The notes below the pieces were generated by a model. That model searched no databases and had not been told where the DNA came from. It saw only the letters and a list, made by a program, of their open reading frames with translations. Of a stretch of 64,000 nt of DNA, positions 22,918 through 34,155 are shown in pieces; within the stretch, counting starts at the first letter, position 1, and the number at the start of each line of letters is the position of its first letter. Where the stretch lies: the NCBI GenBank assembly GCA_030248135.1, contig JASANC010001886.1:105157-169156 (forward strand), in the 5' to 3' direction. Both the position numbers and the translations under genes were made by a program. Source of the stretch: Theristus sp. LFF4_11. Taxonomy: Eukaryota > Nematoda > Chromadorea > Monhysterida > Xyalidae.

Positions 22918-22997
22918 GGGCATTCATGAAGCAGTATTTAGTGACGCGCAACTGTGTTGAAACATAGCGGTCACTAAATATTGCTTCATGAATCCTT
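22918..22997. mobile_element. Minimal hairpin element (~80 bp)
   Basis: GGCATTCATGAAGCAGTATT at the left is the reverse complement of the right end (AATATTGCTTCATGAATCC), with a loop of about 17 bp. The same termini flank larger elements near 187, 3720 and 40286, so this could be an extreme deletion derivative. Confidence 0.7.
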
Positions 22998-23305
22998 AAG
23001 TCTGTCATCCTACCAGAGTTTTTAACAAGGAATATGAATCTGCCCTAACTTTTACTCTATTCAGTTGTTTTTTGGCGGCCATGTGAAAATGCGCATTTTG
23101 CCCTTCTTTCATACACTCGACCACAGCTAGAGGATTCAAATTGCAGCCAAAAGTACACAAGCGGTTCCAACTAAATATGCGCATATGGGTTTGCAATAAG
23201 CGTCGTTTTTGGAGAAAACTGCAGATTTAGAAAGTATTACGATTTTTTTCAGGTTTTCCTGAAAAGTGATTCCGGATTTGAATAAATCCACTGTTAATTT
23301 TCCAG

Positions 23306-26300
23306 GCAGAAAGATACACTCACGTTCATCTTGTCACTGATGTTCTGTTAAAGTCGCCAACGGTTGATAAACTGAAATATGGAATCAAATGGGATCACAA
23401 CATTCACTACATGATACATGAAATAATGTCAGTTTTGTTGTCACTGTTTTTTACTGCAATGATTATATTCATGAAACTTGCCACTTAGTTTTATAGGGAT
23501 CGCTTGGTTCACCGTGAGCTGTATAACAAAACGACAAACGACCTGCCCCCGTCAGCTGAGATTCAGCGTCAGTTTCAACACGCCGTTCTTCGTATGTCTG
23601 TCGGAAGCTACGTGCATAAACAAAAGGTTTTTTGACCGCAATTTTAGGTTCGATCTGTTTCCAGTAGTAGCTAGTACACCAGAGAAACGGCAATTCTAAT
23701 GCTTTAGAAGCAAAACAATGCACCTTAGAAGCAACGCACTGCTGTGACAAAAATGCGCAATTTTGAACCTGATCACGGTCGCGCACCAACCAATCATCTA
23801 ATGCCCTAAATTTTCTAGTCGCACCATACGTACAATGTACAGAGTGGGCCAAAAAAAAGGTTCCATTTTCAAACTGCTGTCACTGGCTGGTATTTCAATA
23901 TTATGAGCTGAAATTTTCAGCATTGATAAAACATGTGATGCCATTTTTCTGACAAAATTTTTATCTAGTTTGGTCAAGTAGATTCAGTTTTACAGCACAA
24001 TGTTTAAAAATTCCCAAATTTTCAAAACAAGGATTTTTAACCAAGAATTTAACAATGAAAAATTGCTCATAGACATCCAAATCATCATCAAGGTTTGTCG
24101 TCCGGCAGCGGCTGGATGAAATTTTTCGCGAAACTGGCGAGTCACTGCAGAAAAACTTTCAGATTGCTCCCACCAGATAGCACACCAGACCCGTTGTTCT
24201 GCTGTCCACTTAACCATGACGAAACTGCAGAAAACTGAAACTGAAACACTGTTTTTATTCAAACCGCAGAAAAACTTTTTAAAAGAAACAAATTAGCAGA
24301 CAGAGCAACACAGAAAACAAAAAATCAACTGAACAATTCTTTCTGTCGCAGTCGCATGGCTGCTGACTCGAGTCCGTTGTGAAACATCAGAATTTCGCTC
24401 GAGGTGCTCAAATGCAATTCAAGTGTGAGACCTTTCCACTCTGAGCGCATGATTTGAACTATTACGGGTATCCAAAAAAACCAATTTGTCACCTTCGCAA
24501 CAGTTTCAAAATTGAATCACGCATTTTGATACTAAATTTTTCTTGCACTCATTTCAGTCAATTTGTTGATTTTTCGAGCTTTTTTAAAAAATCTGCCACA
24601 GTGACCGCTAAGAATTATATATCGGAAAAAAAATTTTGTCAGTAAAATGGCAACGCATGTTTTATCAGTGCTGAAAATTTCAGCTCATAATATTAAAACA
24701 CCAGCCAGTGACAGCAGTTTGAAAATGGAACCTTTTTTGGCCCACCCTGTATATTAATAATACTCGTATATTAATACTTGATGACCTTTTTACAAGCTGC
24801 TGTACTGCTGTTATTAATGGGTATTAATTGAATGTTCAAAAACTTTCTCCAGAAATACGAGCCGGGCAACCACCACCCGCACCCCACATCGATGGACATT
24901 GCAATCGCGAACGAAACCAACGAGTATCCGACATTGATGGCGTTTTGTTGTTCCCGGTCGACGAATTTCTGCTACAAAATGACTATCAAGCGGTATATGC
25001 TGTGAAGTATTAGTGAATTTAAGACCCACCCCGTTTACTGCCCCCCTCCCCATTAAAGAACGCAGTGTTCAAGAAAAGCCCAATTTTTGAATTCGTCAAC
25101 AGCTTACTTCCGTGTAGAAAACCAGTTTTTTGTTTTTCAAAACAAGCGTCGCCAGTTACGGTTATCCAACAGGACTGTTACCAAGATAGTCGTCTCCATG
25201 AGCGGCCTCTATGTACATACAGTACGGCCGAATAAATGAGGCAGTCCATCAAGGCGGGATCAGTCGCAGACTAGGAGTTGTCTTTTTCAGAAATGCCAAC
25301 ATAATTCCCAATCATGTGTGCAAGGGAGAAATAATGCACAGAATAGCGCGGATAATCCATTGGTTTTCAAAAACGTGTCAAATTACGCACGCAGTTTGGT
25401 TTCTGAACATCTTTTTTTCATTCAAAATTCGCGCGCTCCTTGAATCCTGAAAAAGCTGCCATGTTTAATCGGCCATACCGTACAATGTATGTCAAAACGG
25501 TATGCGGCTCTTTTGGACGACGGCTCATTATTGCACAGTTCTTTGCTGTTGCTTGGCTGAGAGGTGGCTCATAGGAACGCCTTAATATTCAAGACTGTAC
25601 GGTTCACCGTGAAGTCTTGCATACAAGGTCTTCATTTTAAATTTGAAAATCAAAAATTTCTGAAAGGAGTGGAATTTTGTGTGACAACCTTATAAGTGGG
25701 AGGAGGTCTTATAAAGCGGAGATTAGGAATTCCGGACCTTATAAACAGGGTAGGATTTTCAACCAATTTTGAATTTTTTGGTTTCCCGCCATGTGACACA
25801 CAGCCCACTTTTGGGTGGGGGTTTTATAAGTGGAAGGAACCTCATATGCAAGACTTTCTGGTAACTGCCTGTCCCAGCGGTGACCGCAGCTGAAACAAAT
25901 CAGAACGCCTTCATGGAGAAAAAAAAGGAAGAGATGCCATAATTATTTACTCGGCCATAACAATATATTGCGGATTTACTCAAACGTGTCCTGACTAAAA
26001 TGACATCATTTGCTTTAAAAACGCCCGTTTGTCAAAGTACAGGCACTAAAATGTTAGTTTGGTGTGACTGATTCGACATTCACGATTTATTTACGGGAAT
26101 AAATCGGCTAAACGTAAAGTCTGGTTTGCTGTGGACGGAAAGCGCATGTTTGGCAGCACATGACGTCATTTCAGTGGGACGCGTTTAAAAAAGTAGGTCA
26201 TACCATACTTTTCTTGACATGTTTTTTATTACTGCGTGAACTCAGAGACGACTACATGCGTGTGTGCGATGACGAAACTCGCATCTTTAAAAAGCTCAAC

Positions 26301-29300
26301 GATAAAGACGACCAGGGTCAGACACTGTATTTTGCGGTCTCGATGTGGCCAAAGTCAACAACCGCTGCTTCGGAACAGATAGACCAAGAAGAAGTAGTGA
26401 ACCGGAATATTGCTGTGAACGAGCAGTTCGGTGTTGCATTCGGATTCAAATGGGTTGCCGATATCGATGAGGCCTTTGCGAATGCACAGTTATTTATGCC
26501 CAGAGTGGCAGTTCACGGTAATGAATAGCAATTTCAGTTTTGCTTTGCATCACTTTTTAATGTTAAAAAGTTTAAAAAAAAATTCAGTGCAGTCTTAATT
26601 TAATACATAAAGCGAGCAGCCTGCAGCCTGCATATGCACTTGTACTTGCGATTACACTGTACATTTGGGACAAAAACATCACAGGAGCACAGCAGAACAC
26701 TTGGGACGTCTATATGGCGGAAAACGCGCTATGCTGGTGGACGAATGAAACGAACAATGATGACGAAGATTGCAACCGCACCTGCACGTGGAACTCCCAC
26801 TCACGAGTGCTTGGCGAACGTTTGGCAGGGCCGTTCTTAAACATTGACCAAAAGTCATGCTGCCAAGTAAGCCATTGAAAACAATTATCGGTTGAGGTTA
26901 TGAAATGTGTTTTGAGTTTTGTGAGGAAACAGGATGCGTAACAAGTTGGCTAAAAAAGTTGGCGAGTGTCAACCATTTGTCAGCCAGTTTTTTCTGGTAG
27001 ATTCGGACTATTTATTCGATTAGCGGTTTCGTTACGGGGACTCAAAGCACCAAAAGGGAGATAAAGGACGCGGAAAAACGGGCCTCGGTGGTCAAGTGGT
27101 CTAAGGCACTGGTCCGGACTCCGGATAACCAGGGACGTGGGTTCGAATCTCACTCGAGGTTTCATTACTTTTTCCGATGATGCCAGCATCTCTTTTCAAA
27201 ATATATATTATATATATATATATATATATGAGGCCTTCCGCCGAAAAATCGCCCCACAGTGGACAGTCTAGATTTTTGACTTGTCTCCGAATCGGCTCAA
27301 ATTTTAACACAGTTAAGTATATTCATTTTGCAGGTCAAAAACAAATTTTCAGCCCAATCGGCCCAAAAACACGTCCGCTGTGGCCTTTTTAATGAGGTAC
27401 CCTATTTTTGGAGGAGGTCATTTTTGGACCCCAATTTTAAGGCATGTTCGGAAAAATGTCACCATTGGCTAGTGGTTAAACGAATTTGGCTGAAATTTGA
27501 ATCGTACATTGGCAACATATTGGGCTAATTTCTGAGCAATATTTCATTAAAAATGATTGTTGCACATGTTTGCTGCAGTTGTTTAAACATGATGCTTTTT
27601 GACAAAATTCTCAAAATTCAAAATGCTCTGTAGGCTCTGTTCAAAAGGCGCACGCCCAATGAATGAATTTGGCTGAATTTTTGCATGAAGGTTTCTATTA
27701 TATAGGGAAAACAGTGTACAAAATTTGGACCGGGGACCAGTTGCATTCCTGAGTTGCAGCAGTTTTAAGTTGAACTCAGGAAGAAAAAGTGGTCATTTTC
27801 GGAAAAAACTGAAGTTTTTCGATTCGCTAGCCATTCATTTTGCATTTTTATCGCTCTAAACAAAGTATGTTTTAAACCTCCTAAATACGTTGCTGCAATT
27901 AGTTTTTTGTTTATTAAGTTTTGGGCTTGATTAAACAACTGAAATGGTCGTAAACTTCAGCATTTTTACATACAGTCAATTGCGAAACTGCTCTGTAGGT
28001 GCGCCCAATGAATGAATTTGGCTGAATTTTTGCATGAAGGTTTCTATTATACAGGGAAAACAGTGTACAAAAATTTGGACCGGGGACTAGTTGCATTTTT
28101 GAGCCACGGCAGTTTTATTTTGAACTCGGAGGAAAAAGGAGTCTGTTTCAAAAAAAGCTGGTGTTTTTCAAATCGGATAATTTCGTTTGTTTACACTGCC
28201 CGAATAATGTTTGTGGTGTGCTACATGAATGCCAATGCAATTGTTGTTGTAATCGTTGTTTATTGGATACCGCTGCTATTGCAGCAATGTGACAAGAAAG
28301 AGTAGTGTGTTGAAAACTTCATTTCGTCTTGCTCGCGGCATAAAGTGCTATGTTATTTTAGAAATCATTTCTGAGTTGCAAAAACAATACGGCTGTAGCA
28401 CGTCAAAGGTTCATCCAAACAAAAAGAAAAATTACACGCTGTTACTGTGCCCAAAAACGCTTTTCAAATACCAAATCCGCCGAATTTCCGCAGGCCCCTC
28501 AACTTTCTACTCAAATTCAAAACTGGTTGCACATGAATTATTGAAAAATAACATGGCACTTTATGCTTGAAATTTGTAAAATTTGAAAACTAATTGCAGC
28601 ACCGTATTTAGGAGGTTGAAAAACATACTGTTACTTTGTTTTGAGCAATAAAAATGCAAAATGAATAGCGAATCGAAAAAACTTCAGTTTTTTTGAAAAT
28701 GACCACTTTTTTCTTCCTGAGTTCAACTTAAAACTGCTGTAACTCAGGAATGCAACTGGTCCCCGGTCCAAGTTTTTGTACACTGTTTTCCCTGTATAAT
28801 GGAAACCTTCATGCAAAAATTCAGCCAAATTCATTCATTGGGCGCACCTACAGAGCAGTTTCGAATTTAACTGTATGTAAAAATGCTGAAGGTTACGACC
28901 ATTTCAGTTGTTTAATCAAGCCCAAAACTTAATAAACAAAAAACTAATTGCAGCAACGTATTTAGGAGGTTTAAAAACATATTGTTATTTTGTTTAGAGC
29001 GATAAAAATGCAAAATGAATGACTAGCGAATCGAAAAACTTCAGTTTTTTTTTCGAAAATGACCACTTTTTCTTCCTGAGTTCAACTTAAAACTGCTGCA
29101 ACTCAGGAATGCAACTGGTCACCGGTCCAAATTTTTGTACACTGTTTTCCCTGTATAATAGAAACCTTCATGCGAAAATTCAGCCAAATTCATTGATTGG
29201 GCGCACCTACAGAGCAGTTTCAAATTTCTCAATATGCAAAAATGGTGAGGTTTACGACCATTTCAGCCGTTTAATCATGCTTGAAATTTGTTAAATTTTA

Positions 29301-32300
29301 AAACTAATTGCAGCAACGTGTTTAGAAGGTTGAAAAACATATTGTTACTTTGTTTAGAGCGATAAAAATGCAAAATGAATGGCTAGCGAATCGAAAAACT
29401 TTAGTTTTTTTTCGAAAATGACCACTTTTTCTTCCTGAGTTTAACTTAAAACTGCTGTAACTCAGGAATGCAACTGGTCCCCGGTCCAAATTTTTGTACA
29501 CTGTTTTCCCTGTATAATAGAACACCTTCATGCAAAAATTCAGCCAAATTCATTGATTGGGCGCACCTACAAAGCATTTTGAATTTTGAGAATTTTGTCA
29601 AAAAGCATTATGTTTAAACAGCTGCAGCAAACATGTGCAACAATCATTCTTAATGAAATATGGCTCAGAAGTTAGCCCAATATGTTGCCAATGCACGATT
29701 CAAATTTCAGCCAAATTCGTTTAACCACTAGCCAATGGTGACAATTTTCCGAACATGCTTTAAAATTGGGGTCCAAAAATGACCTCCTCCAAAAATAGGG
29801 TACCTCATTAAAAAGGCCACAGCGGACGTGTTTTTGGGCCGATTGGGCTGAAAATTCGTTTTTGACCTGCAAAATGAATATACTTATCTGTGTTAAAATT
29901 TGAGCCAATTCGGAGACAAGTCAAAAATCTAGACTGTCCACTGTGGGGCGATTTTTCGGCGGAAGGCCTCATATATACAGTGGCGGCCAAAAGTGTTGTA
30001 ACGCTGCGCGCGTGAGTGCTGTGTATTGCGCGCGTGTTGCATCAGCCGTACAAACGCTATTATTAGAATTTAGGAGCAACGTTAGGTCGAAAAGTGTCCT
30101 GTGAACCCAACGTTGCCCATAAATTTTTATAATAGTGTTTGTACAATTGATGCAACACGCGCGCAATACACAGCACACACGCGCGCAGCGTTCCAACACT
30201 TTTGGCCGCCACTGTATATATATGTATATATATTAAAATATATCAATATGAATATATCATGCGGATGCGCGAGCGAGCGCCAGCGAGCGGACAGCGCATC
30301 ACGCATAATATGAGCCGTTATCCCCCTCGCGCGCTTTTTTCAAATTTGCTCGCTGCGTCCAGCGAGCATAGTATAAGCCACAAACTTGGCACTGTGCACA
30401 CGAAACGAACACCCAAAGTTGTGCTTGGAGCCGCGAAAAAAATTTTATCCGACTACTTTTCATACGCTGTAGACACGAAAAACCTATTCTGAAAACAGTG
30501 TTACTTCTTTCCCTTTGTATTTTTTTTTTCAGCTATGTAATCAACATGTGTTCGCCCTTTAAATTTTTGCCTGCGACACTTTCACAAATGAACAAAAATG
30601 TTCCCTGGGGTAATTCCATCCGGAGATTTTGAAAATGGGGTTAATTTTTTACCCAGACCCTGTTTTTGGGTAAAAAATTGGGCATTTTTAATTGTTTGGA
30701 GGGTTTCACCTGGTTTTAAGTGTTCGCCCTTTCAATTTTTAGCTGGGACACTTTCACAGTTGAACAAAAATGTTTCCTAGGGTAATTTCATCCGTATTTT
30801 TTGAAAATTTAGTTTATTTTTTTGCCCGGGCACTTTTTTGAGTTAAAATTGTGCATTTTTGAAAGTTCGTAGCATTTTGACTGAGTATCAGTTTTCACTC
30901 TTACAAATTTTGTCTGAGCTACGAAAAATAATAGGAAAAAAATCTAGTCCGTAGTAATTCAATGCGCTGATCACGGATTTTGGGTTAGTTTTCTTACGTG
31001 AGCAACTCTAGATGCTGAATCGTGACGATTTCCGGCGAATCGGCCGTGGAAATCGGCGAAATCGGTCCAGAAATGAAAAACAAGAAAACTATGTTTTCCA
31101 GTGTAATTCAATGCGCTGATCACGGATTTTGGGTTAGTTTTCTTATGTGAGCAACTCTAGATACCGAATCGTGACGATTTCGGGCGAATCGGCCGTCGAA
31201 ATTGGCGAAATCGGTCCAGAAACGAAAAACAAGAAAAGGGTGTTTTCCAGAGTAATTCAATGCGCTGATCACGGATTTTGGGTTAGTTTTCTTACGTGAG
31301 CAACTCTAGATACCGAATCGTGACGATTTCGGGCGAATCGGCCGTCGAAATTGGCGAAATCGGTCCAGAAACGAAAAACAAGAAAAGGGTGTTTTCCAGG
31401 GTAATTCAATGCGCTGATCACGAATTTTGGGTTAGTTTTTTATGCAAGCAACTCTAGATGCTGAATCGTGACCATGTCGGGCGAATCGGCCGTGGAAATC
31501 GGCGAAATCGGTCCAGAAACGAAAAACAAGAAAAAAATGTTTTCCAGGGTAATTCAATGCGCTGATCACGGATATTGGGTTAGTTTTCTTACGTGAGCAA
31601 CTCTAGATGCTGAATCGTGACGATTTCGGGCGAATCGGCCGTGGAAATTGGCAAAATCGGTCCAGAAACGAAAAACAAGAAAAGGGTGTTTTCCATGGTA
31701 ATTCAATGCGCTGATCACAAATTTTTGATTAGTTTTCTTATGTGAGCAACTCTAGATACTGAATCGTGACGATTTTGGGCGAATCGGTCGTGGAAATTGG
31801 CGAAGTCGGTCCGGAAACGAAAAACGAGAAAAAGATGTTTTCCAGGGTAATTCAATGCGGTGATCACGGATTTTGGTTAGTTTTCTTACGTGAGCTACTC
31901 TAGATGCTGAACCGTGACGATTTCGGGCGAATCGGCCGTGGAAATTGGCGAAATCGGTCCAGAAACGAAAAATAAGAAAAGGGTGTTTTCCAGGGTAATT
32001 CAATGCGCTGATCACGGATTTTGTGTTAGTTTATTCAAGTGAGCAACTCTAGTTACAGAATCGTGACGATTTGGGGCGAATCGGCAGTGGAATTTAGTGA
32101 AACCGGTCCAGAAATGAAAAACAAGAAATCGGTGTTTTCCATGGTAATTCATTGCGCCGATCACGGCTTTTTGGGTCAGTTTTCTTATGTGAGCAATTCT
32201 AGGTACTGAATCGTGACGATTTTGGTTGAATAGGCCGTAAAAATAGCATAGACGAAATTGGCCTAAAAACGAAAAATGAAAAACCTGAGTTGTCCGGGGT

Positions 32301-33679
32301 TTAGAAGAATGTGTGACCAACGTATTGTGATTTTGGTCCGACCTTTGGGGCTTATGTAAAAGTCAGAATATTATCTAAAAATGCGGGAGACGCATATAAA
32401 AGGAGGAATATGGCCTTGTGTAAGCAGTGAAAGACTTGGCTCGACAACGCTTTTCAAGTCTCTGATGTGGTACACACGGATACAAGTACATAAGAGTCAT
32501 ATTTTTGCGCCGTTTATTTTTTATTTCGGTTGCAAGTGGCAACCCTCGTACATTGTAGACAAATGAAACTTTCACATTTGCTTTTTTCTAGCATTTAGCG
32601 ACCTTTAAAACCACTAAAATAACGATCAGACTTTAGATCGCTGACACTGGTTTGCACAAAGTGTATCGCAGAGGCATTGGGAACGCAAGGTCTCCTTCTG
32701 TGGCAAAGGCAATGACTCACCGGTTTATCCTGTCACAAGAGTTTGGTAAAAAGGGTGAAAATCAACGGAAGACAACACTTTTTGCACTGGTGCTGCTGTA
32801 TGCACAGCGGTGCGTACGTCAGCAACAACGATAAAGCTACATGCAGCAATGTTTTGCAATCTCTGATGTTTCTGTTTTTTTGCACAGAATTTACAGTATA
32901 GCCGATTAAACATGGCAGTTTTTTTCAGGGTGCAAGGAGTGCGCGAATTTTGAATGAAAGAAAAAGAAGTTCAGTAACCAAATTGTATGCCAAATTTGAC
33001 GCGTTTTTTTAAACTAATGGATTATCCGTATTATTCTGTTCATTCTTTCTCCCTTGCACACATGATTGGAAATTATGTTGGCATTTTTGAAAAAGACAAC
33101 TCCTAGTCAGCGACTAATCCCGCCTTGATGGACTGCCTCATTTATTCGGCCATGCTGTACAGAATTTCGCACATGATGTGATTTTAGACTAAACTGAAGA
33201 GGACAATTGAAAAATATCTAGATACAATGTAACTTCAAAGTTTTTACGCTTTTCAGCAAGCTTTTAAACAACAAACGCGGCGCAAAAATATGACTCTTAT
33301 GTACTTGTATCCGTGTGTACCACATCAGAGACTTGAAAAGCGTTGTCGAGCCAAGTCTTTCACTGCTTACACAAGGCCATATTCCTCCTTTTATATGCGT
33401 CTCCCGCATTTTTAGATAATATATATATATATTCAAACTTATATATTTATATGATACAAAAACGGAATATTTTTATGATACTTGTTTTTTAAGCTCTGCG
33501 CTGCCACTCGCTCGTGTGTCGCAGCGGAGTTTATTGGGGAATGGTACACGACTTGTTCACTCTACAGCGGTGACATCATGGTTCGTCCACACCACGATGC
33601 TCACCGGCATGTCTCAGTCATGCACCATGACGAAACTAATGAGTGGTGGCACAACTACTGGTACAACTACACTGAATGA
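23306..33679 (+). CDS. Gene D: secreted Cys-rich protein with PAN/apple-like module (right-arm paralogue of gene A), 5' end not found
   Basis: Unrecognised family. Exons found: 23306-23427, 23497-23626, 24853-24992, 26246-26517, 26685-26866, 33494-33679 (stop TGA). Borders are AG/GT and phases 2, 0, 2, 1, 0 all close, giving 343 codons plus stop. Each exon matches gene A: LKYGIKWDHNIH with MQYGIDWRDNIH; SYVHKQK with SYLHKQH; FCCSRSTNFC with FCCSRTTNFC; ETRIFKKLND in both; CWWTNE and DQKSCC; and LCAATRSCVAA...TCSLYSGDI. Gene D has an intron (24993-26245) where gene A has continuous coding sequence. The last intron is 6.6 kb and holds a foldback element, a palindromic MITE and composite unit 3. 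The exon encoding the signal peptide was not located upstream of 23306. Function unknown. Confidence 0.72.
23838..24751. mobile_element. Mariner-related element with transposase N-terminus remnant
   Basis: The ends TACAGAGTGGGCCAAAAAAA and TTTTTTGGCCCACCCTGTA form inverted repeats of about 110 bp that include AATTTTCAGC and CAGCCAGTGACAGCAG. It sits in the gene D intron between exons at 23626 and 24853. At 914 bp it is too short for a full transposase, and the only coding remnant is the N-terminal HTH below. Confidence 0.88.
23990..24217 (-). pseudogene. Truncated transposase N-terminus (HTH, DUF4817-like)
   Basis: The frame from ATG at 24217 begins MVKWTAEQRVWCAIWW and continues AVTRQFREKFHP. 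This matches the known helix-turn-helix pattern of mariner-related transposases (basic start, T-x-E-E/Q-R, then x-A-V-x-R-x-F-R-x-x-F). After about 45 residues homology ends, and there is no DDE/D catalytic domain, so it is a remnant. Confidence 0.65.
25221..25489. mobile_element. MITE family M1 copy in gene D intron
   Basis: It runs from TACAGTACGGCCGAATAAAT to TTTAATCGGCCATACCGTA, in opposite orientation to the 13.5-kb copy. Confidence 0.85.
25597..25870. mobile_element. MITE family M4 copy (ACCGTGAAGTCTTGCAT end)
   Basis: Shared with 63424-63667 in inverted orientation: GTCTTGCAT, CCACTTATAAGACC and GGTTTCCCGCCATGTGACAC. It is bounded by inverted GTCTTGCATACAAGG and CATATGCAAGAC ends. Confidence 0.75.
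25963..26208. mobile_element. MITE family M5 copy (~245 bp), ending 37 bp before a gene D exon
   Basis: Inverted ends are built on ACTCAAACGTGTCC and GGGACGCGTTTAAA, and the inner blocks are AAATGACATCATTTGC and GCACATGACGTCATTTC. Other copies: 47127-47363 (inverted) and 57273-57510. Open frames starting inside it (from the ATG at 26160) run into the real exon that begins at 26246. Confidence 0.8.
27082..27161 (+). tRNA. tRNA-like sequence with enlarged anticodon loop (possible tRNA-Arg-derived pseudogene or SINE head)
   Basis: The acceptor arms GCCTCGG and TCGAGGT pair over 7 bp. The D arm (GGTCAAGTGGTCTAAGGC) and T arm (GTGGG-TTCGAAT-CTCAC) are canonical, with good A and B boxes. The anticodon stem CTGGT/ACCAG encloses 14 nt (CCGGACTCCGGATA) instead of 7. 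CTCCGGA within it would be a CCG (Arg) loop but does not sit in the normal position. It could be a decayed tRNA or contain a non-canonical intron. It lies in gene D's last intron. Confidence 0.55.
27206..27229. repeat. (TA)n microsatellite
   Basis: Alternating TA run directly at the left border of the large foldback element; it was probably its target. Confidence 0.9.
27231..29972. mobile_element. 2.7-kb foldback element with very long inverted repeats
   Basis: The left end AGGCCTTCCGCCGAAAAATC and right end GATTTTTCGGCGGAAGGCCT are inverted, and symmetry continues through TTTTGGACCCCAATTTTAA and CCAGTTGCATTCCTGAGTT. The arms contain repeated ~350-bp units (GGCTGAATTTTTGCATGAAG near 27670 and 28020; inverted near 28805, 29165 and 29530). 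The unique centre (about 28190-28570) has a short frame with no recognisable protein. It lies in gene D's last intron. Confidence 0.88.
29976..30216. mobile_element. Palindromic MITE (TACAGTGGCGGCCAAAAGTG ends), 241 bp
   Basis: TACAGTGGCGGCCAAAAGTG and its reverse complement close a nearly complete palindrome. The arms include GCGCGCGTGTTGCATCA. TA borders and the TACAGTGGCGGCCAAAA terminus are typical of Tc1/mariner-type MITEs. Confidence 0.9.
30245..30520 (+). repeat. Conserved end of composite unit 3, coding-like tail
   Basis: The plus-strand frame ends SGQRITHNM, TVHTKRT, AVDTKNLF and stop, matching the minus-strand tail at 11192-11425. It borders satellite B at 30545 in the same order as in unit 2, seen from the opposite strand. 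Confidence 0.55.
30545..30930. repeat. Satellite B, short inverted segment
   Basis: It contains reverse-complement satellite B landmarks: TTTGGGTAAAAAATTGGGCA, TTCGCCCTTTCAATTTTTAG and CTGGGGTAATTCCATCCG. Confidence 0.8.
30935..32290. repeat. Satellite A array, inverted, nine ~149-bp units
   Basis: GTGACGATTTCGGGCGAATC recurs near 31022, 31172, 31320, 31467, 31619, 31767, 31916, 32064 and 32210. The orientation is opposite to that of 1245-2205. Confidence 0.92.
32367..33424. mobile_element. R1 element, copy 3, with nested M1 MITE
   Basis: The ends TATTATCTAAAAATGCGGG (left) and CCGCATTTTTAGATAATA (right) match copies 1 and 2. An M1 MITE is inserted at 32894-33162. Together with satellites A and B and the 30.25-kb tail it forms composite unit 3. 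Confidence 0.85.
32894..33162. mobile_element. MITE family M1 copy nested in R1 copy 3
   Basis: It runs from TACAGTATAGCCGATTAAAC to TTCGGCCATGCTGTA. Sequence on either side continues the R1 interior, showing later insertion. Confidence 0.88.
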
Positions 33680-33694
33680 TATTCTTATTCACGG

Positions 33695-34155
33695 TCATAC
33701 ACAGTACACATTGAAAACGGTTTCCACACATTTTTGCGAAACACCACATCTTCTGTCGCTACCACTGGCGGCCAAACAAAATTTGTGTTGCAAAGGAAGA
33801 CGCGGGGCAAAATATGTCTGGAAACGGTTTTAAACATGTAAAGCTTTCAAAGATGACGAATTTGTATGCATTGCAACTGTTGCTGAAGAGCGTTCTTTTT
33901 AGTTTTTGCTTTTTTGTTTTTTATTCAGACCTTTCTGAAACCCTGGCTTCCAGTTCCAAGTTCGCTTTCAATGGACAAAAAATCATGTTTTGCACTATTT
34001 ACTCTCACAGATGCATCGCTCTTGTACTTTTTCTAATTTGCAGTTTATGTTGTTTTCACACGTGTGGGTTTTGTCCAGCAATAAAACGATTGAAATGAAA
34101 GCGATGACGAAACTGCCATGACACCGAAAACTGGAACAGACTCATTTACATGACA
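33695..34155. repeat. Left arm of a ~480-bp inverted repeat enclosing 33.7-41.8 kb
   Basis: CATTGCAACTGTTGCTGAAG, TTGCAGTTTATGTTGTTTTC, ACACGTGTG and CATGACACCGAAAAC all reappear in reverse complement at 41340-41825. It starts 16 bp after the gene D stop codon. An AATAAA at about 34079 could serve gene D as a polyadenylation signal. Confidence 0.75.

Noticed and set aside
26160..26245. ATG at 26160 as the start of a stand-alone gene
   Set aside because: The first 49 bases belong to an M5 MITE. Comparison with gene A shows the coding part begins at the acceptor at 26246.
28012..28570. Plus-strand frames of 97 and 104 aa
   Set aside because: They lie in the centre of a foldback element, with AT-rich codons, no start context or homology, and no splice partners.
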